Source: Dioscorea cayenensis subsp. rotundata
Taxonomy: Eukaryota > Streptophyta > Magnoliopsida > Dioscoreales > Dioscoreaceae
Reading direction: 5' to 3'
Length of the DNA: 64,000 bases
NCBI RefSeq assembly: GCF_009730915.1
Contig: NC_052476.1
Location: forward strand, 434,001 to 498,000
Below are positions 58,418-64,000 of the stretch, piece after piece; positions within the stretch are counted from its first letter, which is position 1; every line of letters begins with the position of its first letter. A program made the translations under genes and the position numbers. The notes beneath the pieces were generated by a model. The model did not search any database and was not told the origin of the DNA. It saw nothing but the letters and a program-made list of their open reading frames with translations.

Positions 58418-60978
58418 GAATACGCATCATAGGTATGTATAAAATTGGAGTCATGCAATTTTGTACCCTCATCAGGGACACAGGACTCAAATGACAAACT
58501 CGAACTCATAACAAGACTCATTACCACCGTATTATAACTAAAATGATTTGAATTTGAGATAATAAAAATATTTTACTATCACATTATTATGCAAAGTGAG
58601 ATTGAGCTGAATATGAAGTTGTTGGTCTTATATATATATATATATATATATATATTTGAACCCTCTAGCTTGTGAAATTCCTGAACTTATTAGAATACAT
58701 AATTTAATTAATTTTTTCTATTAAAGTGAACTAACAACAGCTGTGATAGAAAAAAATGAAAAAAATCTTACAAATTAACAAACATATGAAGAAAAAGAAA
58801 CATGTAAACTGAACTGAATACGCTGAAGGTGAGGCCAAATCAAAAGAAACATTCTAAGTAGGACAAGCATATGATATAAATGATTTTCAAAAAGATAAAT
58901 CATCTGTTATGGGTTACACAAGAGTGGCTGGAAGTAGCAAGGGCCCAAAACCATTTCTACAATTGGCTGTGTCATCTTATCACTCAAATCAACGGTGACT
59001 ATATTTTGTCCAAAAATTTGAGAAATTTTTTTAAATATGGATAAACCACTTCGGTTAATCGAAGTAAAACAGGAACAAAATTTGAAATTTTGTTTGACTG
59101 TAGAGATGAAATCTTTTAACTTTGTGTTTATAGGAAATTAAAAATTTTAATTTGTAGGCTTTCCACCCAATACTCATAATAATATTAATAATATTAATAA
59201 TAATAATTTTAAAATTTATTGTTTTATAACTAAATGCTAATCATGGCTTATTAAACTTATTCTAATCAAATTTGGACTGATTAAAACCTTGTATAAGATA
59301 CAACCATATATTTTGGTGGCACAATTATTGTGGACATTATGGTATATCTGCCAATATATGGTCAAAAAGCTACTTGGATGCATCATCAAGAATCAATGAC
59401 CAGGTTTTATGGCTTTCAAGGTTTTTAGTGGCCCAATCAAAACACACAAATAGAAAACATAGGTTAATGGTAGTCACAAACAAAAATATCACCATCTCTA
59501 ACATTATTTGATTGGTATACAATGATACTGTTTAATTAGTTGCTGCCACATAATTAATATATGTTATTGATAATGAGGTGATTGCTCCACAACCATAATT
59601 TATATTTGGACACAAAATAAACTAAACAATGTGAGGAAAACAACTTATATTGTTTAAGGGTTTAAGAATTCATATAACTTATCCGGCAATTTATCAATGA
59701 TTGGAAAATTATAAACATGCCAACAAGAAAACATATATAGTTACCCATTTTCTCAAGTGATTGATGGAGTACTTTGATGGTTAAGCTCCCTCAAGTTAGT
59801 CATCCAAATTTAATGCTTTAGCAAACTACACACACACACATATATATATATATTTGAAAGAACAAATATAAAGGTAGTTGGACCAATTACTTTGGTTCTT
59901 TCTTTTATTTTATTCTTATTCTTATTAAATGTGTTTTTTTAAACAGAGAAAATATTACTCATCCTTTTCTTTTTTTTTGTTGATTAGTGTCAAAATGTTT
60001 GTTATTGGTAAAAAATAAATAAATAAAAATAATCATAGTAAAAAATCATAAAAAATGATGTATGACATGAATTCTAAGACAAAAGAAAAAACCCTTAATT
60101 ATTTTATTTTTTTAAAAATAAAAAAATTATTAAAATCCAACTGTTCAAGAGTTCAGCCTTAACAATAGTTTAATAGTAATAATAGAGGATTAAGTGCAAC
60201 TAACTATTGTCATTATTTTACCACCACTTATTAAGAGTAGGTGATATTCGTGATCCAATGCACTTCCAAAGACTAGATCATTGAGGTCGGTACAAAATAT
60301 ATTAATCAATCCATCACTAAATTATTTAACAAAAGGTAATTATAAAGTGTAAGTACCTCAAAACACCATTTTTTTTGAGACATGATTCTATTATTTAATG
60401 AACATTATTGACAATGTGATTATCCTTGTTGGCGCCTAGTCATGAACTTGATTAATTTGGTGTCTAAATCAATGCATCATGTTAAAGAATCTTATAAGGT
60501 ACACCGACTTAAAAATATTTAAAGATGCTCGAATCCAAATTGTCGGTCTGTTTTTGAGGTGATGAGATTAATTTTTTGGTTTTTAACTTATCATAATAAT
60601 AAAATATTATTATTTTACTACATAAGTAATATTTGTTAATTTTGAAAAATTATATATTTTTTAATGATTTTAATTTAAAACTATATATATAGAGAGCTAT
60701 TGAACATTTCATGTCAACGATCTTTTTAGTTTATTGTTATCAGGTCTTTTATACATGAATTTTTGTTTTAGAGAAGACCCAAAATTAAATCCCAAAACCT
60801 ACACAAGATTTCGGGACAAATGTTTACTGAATTTATTCTACGTCAGTGTCTATAGTTTTTCTTAAATAGAGATGTTGTGATTTACTTGTTATAAATAAAT
60901 AAACAAATAGATAAAATATTCCATAAATCAGGAAAAAAAAATTTAAAGGTGGCATTTTGCCCAACTAATAATTTACTA
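57849..60978. other. AT-rich spacer
   Basis: No gene seen. The first 50 bp upstream of the PMEI-like ATG contain an (AT)n tract that interrupts a leader shared with the 4.8 kb pseudogene. Long (AT)n tracts lie at about 58367-58413 and 58628-58656. Confidence 0.5.
58367..58413. repeat. (AT)n microsatellite, about 46 bp
   Basis: Uninterrupted AT dinucleotides, the longest such tract in the window; likely length-variable. Confidence 0.95.
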
Positions 60979-60992
60979 AGAATATTAGAATC

Positions 60993-61269
60993 CCACTGAC
61001 CTCACAGGCGATATGGCGCCCAATTCGACTCAGGAGTAATCCGCTTGTTTCACTTCGAAAGTGTCTGCCGTGGGCTGTGACCACTGACCAGCACTCGGAC
61101 TCTCCTACTCTTCTTGGGCTTTTATTTTTCACATTCTGTCTTTCTCATCCCGTCGAGTGAAATCGCTTCCTCTTCTTTGAGATTGTCTTGTTTGTTGTTG
61201 CTAGCTATGAGCTTTGCTTTTCTCGGGTTCTCTCCTCTTTAATAAATTTGTGGTTTATCCACTTTTATT
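60993..61269 (+). mobile_element. 277-bp retroposon (truncated LINE or SINE) with 14-bp TSD
   Basis: The segment is bounded by a perfect 14-bp direct repeat, AGAATATTAGAATC, at 60979-60992 and 61270-61283. Its 3' end reads CTCCTCTTTAATAAATTTGT, then GGTTTATCCACTTTTATT, nearly the same as the tail of the LINE at 44.3-50.8 kb. The start (CCACTGACCTCACAGGCG) shows no coding sense. The TSD length and shared tail mean it was moved by L1-type machinery. Whether it is a 5'-truncated LINE copy or a SINE borrowing a LINE tail cannot be settled here. Confidence 0.85.
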
Positions 61270-61460
61270 AGAATATTAGAATCGAAACGGAATATTCCAG
61301 TGAATAAAGAGAAAAGAAAAACCAGCATTGATTTTCTCTAAAATGGCATAAAACTTTCGCCGTTAATTCCAGCGTTTGGCCGGCGGGGGCGAATGAAGCT
61401 AATTAATATTTACATAAATTATCCCAAAAAAAAAAGATAAATCATTGCGAAATTCCCATT

Positions 61461-62001
61461 CTACCCTCTCAGCCTAACATCACGCGCCGTCAATGGTCCG
61501 TCCCAAAGCCTCACAACGCTGCCGTTAAGCGCAGCGATATCCTGGTAACGGTACCATCCTAAGTCCGTTATCCTCTTAACGGGCATGAACTCTTCCCACC
61601 CGAAACCCGAATCCGAATAACCAAACGTGCCGTTATTCCCATCCACCTCCGTCTCCACGCCGTCACCGTTACCGTCACACTCCTCCTCCTCCGCCGTCAC
61701 GACGGCGCCACCGTCCAAGTGACAGCATTCATCGAGGTGGTAGTAAGTCGTGAACCGGGCCTTGCTCGGGTGTTCCAGCGTCGTCCACGTGGCATCTCGG
61801 CGGCGTTGATGGCTGAGCCTCGGCTTGAGCGGGTTTCGGGTAAGGATCCGAAGGAAGGGAAACGGGTTTGGATCCCGAGGAGCGGATCCGCCAAAGGCTA
61901 AGAGCGGCGGTGAGGACGGCGAGCCAAGCCCAAAGAGAGCCGGCGACGGCGGCGGAGTACCGGAAGGCGAGAGCTTCGAGAGGGATCTCGAGTAGGTCCA
62001 T
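61461..62001 (-). CDS. Plant-specific single-pass membrane protein of unknown function, frameshifted
   Basis: I recognise the architecture but not a function. The N-terminal frame (62001 down to about 61800) reads MDLLEIPLEALAFRYSAAVA, then GSLWAWLAVLTAALSLWRIR, one transmembrane helix (about residues 15-40), and SKPVSLPSDPYP. The C-terminal frame reads TLEHPSKARFTTYYHLDECC, an acidic TAEEEECDGNGDGVETEVDG stretch and WEEFMPVKRITDLGWYRYQD, ending GSVVRLWDG. The ending GWYRYQD...NG-x-VVRLWD is shared with a family of short plant proteins. The two halves are one nucleotide out of phase; the break lies between about 61790 and 61845 and reads as one extra base. Reading through gives about 179 aa. 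It could be an error or a recent loss. Confidence 0.75.
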
Positions 62002-64000
62002 TTTGGGTATGAAATTGAGAAATTTTAGGGTGGGGGGTATTTTGGGAATGGAGGTTGGGAATTGGTGAAACTAAGGGGTTTATATGGGGAAGAGAGGAGA
62101 AATCTGGACCGTTGGATTAGAAGGGGATCTGGTGAGAAGATGCTTAGAATCGAGAACGAGTAATGCGATTGGATCTCTTTGGAGGTGGCTGCGGTGACAC
62201 GTGGGAAATCATGATTGGAGGATATCTTTGCCACGTCTGGTTGACGTTGATTTGGTTCTTTGTGGGACCCGTGAAATGGGCGGTCAGGATTTCTTTGAGC
62301 TTGTAGTGTTTGGATCTGGATCATTTATTGATGAGATGTTGATGCTATAGACTAGTTACTCAATTTGGATCTTGAGGTATATTCCATTGTTATTATTCAT
62401 TCATTTATTCTCGTCTTACAACTCACTATCTGTATATACATATATATATATATATATTTTTTTTTTTTCTGAAATCATTTCAGTTATTTATTTTTTGCCT
62501 TTTTTTTTACTTCACTTTGTTCATTATAATTATTTTTTAAAATTAATTTAACTAAATACATAACTATTTTACCAAAAAAGCCAAAACCATTGAGCAAGAG
62601 TTACGGATCATCTTGGTCCCAAAAATATAAAAGATTTTATATTTATATTTTAAATTATATATATACCATTTTTTTTATGGGGAATTTTTTTTTTAAAGAT
62701 AAACTTTATGTGGACTTGAAAAATAAATCTTGTGTTTTACCGTATTACATATCATGGTAACCTAAATGACCAAAATGAATAATATTGTATAACTATTATT
62801 AAAATAATAAATAAAATAAAAGTTATATTTGGCCGCATTACTTGAAAGAAGTCCAAGTTAGGATTGACAAATCCTTATCAGGTAAGACTTGTGATTGATA
62901 CGTATGAGTAATATATATATATATATATATATATATAACAAAATAATAGTGAAAATATTAATGTTGGTGTAGTTTAATGACAAGACATGAAAGTCCTGCA
63001 GCAAAGTTTGGATGGTTAAATTCTATTCATAATATGATGAATAATATAAATAGTATGATTTATTTATTTTATAAAAAAATTAAATCAATAGAATACAACA
63101 GAGGTAGCCGAGACGGATGGGGCATTTAATAGAATATACGCAAATGGACAAAACAGTGTCTACCAAGTTTGTTTTATTTTTATTTAATTGAAATATAACA
63201 CTTTAGACTGTTAAAATTGATTTGATTGGGTCCAATTAAATACAGGGTAAGTACATAACCACCAAACAAAAATAGTACAATGTCATGTCACCTATGAGTC
63301 AATCTGTCAATGTAGGACAATGGGCTGGGCCAATAACCAATACAGTTTGTGCTATGGACTGTTCTTCACGGCCTGCTTAGTACCACGGCGTGCCCGTGTA
63401 TTGGCCGGGTTTGCCGGCCAAACCCAATTTTTTCCCAAAAATTATTTCAATTATTAATTATCATCATATATATATATATATCACACACACTCATGGAGGG
63501 CAAGTTTCCTAAGAACATTCGGAGATATCAAATCTAGTAACGTATCATAGTGAAAAAAATTGTAATCGTAACAATAAGTTAATCAATCGGAACCGACATG
63601 GATGCACAATATTTTTATTTGAACTATTATTTGTGATCATAATAATAACTCAATCAATTTATTAGAACAGTCAAACTCTATTTTTACTAGTATCTACAGT
63701 TCAAATAAAACTAAACCCCAAAATAGGTTTATCAACTCTTTCTTGTGGGGCACAATAGTTGGGCTACTGTTTGTGCTACTGTTGGTTTTCCTCTCTATTT
63801 GCTTTTCTCTCTATCTCTCTAATTTGTTCTCTCTCCTATTCTTTTTATATCTGAAAATGTTCATAATTATATACTGAAAGCTCGGTTAAAAGGCATATTT
63901 TTGTCATCGGTTTTTTCTACATGTACAAATATATTTTTATCTATCATCTGGTTTTCACCTATTTTTTTAATTAATTTTTAAAATTAACTCAATTTAATAT
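62002..64000. other. Promoter region and AT-rich spacer to the window end
   Basis: Positions 62002-62330 are GC-richer and probably contain the 5' UTR and promoter of the minus-strand gene at 61461-62001 (ACACGTGG near 62195 is a G-box-like core). The rest is AT-rich, with (AT)n tracts at about 62436-62456 and 62910-62937. No gene seen. Confidence 0.5.

Overview
This window is nuclear DNA from a flowering plant. The evidence is intron-rich genes with GT/AG junctions, plant-only families (SAUR, RBOH, pectinesterase, subtilase, plastid KASII), LTR and LINE retroelement debris, many (AT)n and (CT)n microsatellites, and long AT-rich spacers. My impression is a monocot with a low-GC genome, perhaps yam-like, but the sequence alone does not prove this. 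I find no bacterial, organellar, CRISPR, rRNA or tRNA features.

Layout from left to right: a degenerate direct repeat (1-480) and a 4 kb gene-free spacer; a broken pectin methylesterase inhibitor (PMEI)-like pseudogene just upstream of a four-exon pectinesterase (5350-6809, +); two SAUR genes on the minus strand (7085-7417 and 8711-9191, the second with a 1-nt frameshift); and a complete 21-exon P5A-type ATPase (MIA/PDR2 class, 11414-20446, -) with a MITE-like insertion in an intron. From 22.6 to 31.3 kb is a repeat-rich accessory stretch: a 61-bp minisatellite, an SRR1-like pseudogene split in a coding exon by a ~3.3 kb LTR-like sequence, a small two-finger C2HC-like ORF with a truncated second copy, a 671-bp TRIM-like element with a 5-bp target-site duplication, and a LINE tail.

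The right half holds a respiratory burst oxidase (RBOH, 34355-38856, +), a FAR1/FHY3-like relic, a two-exon subtilase (41326-43650, +), a decayed full-length L1-type LINE (about 44.3-50.8 kb, +), a plastid KASII gene (53059-57066, +), a PMEI-like gene (57341-57848, -) that is a paralogue of the pseudogene at 4.8 kb, a 277-bp retroposon with a 14-bp target-site duplication, and a small membrane protein gene (61461-62001, -).

The genes do not form one pathway. Several act in cell-wall or apoplast biology (pectinesterase, PMEI-like, subtilase, RBOH). The P5A ATPase acts at the ER membrane and KASII makes C18 fatty acids in plastids. The most striking pattern is that five of nine otherwise well-conserved genes carry one extra nucleotide, in four cases in a short homopolymer. 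This looks more like insertion-biased sequence error than widespread gene death. I did not find a convincing undescribed biological system. The best leads are the two-finger C2HC ORF with its partial duplicate and the LTR-split SRR1-like gene.
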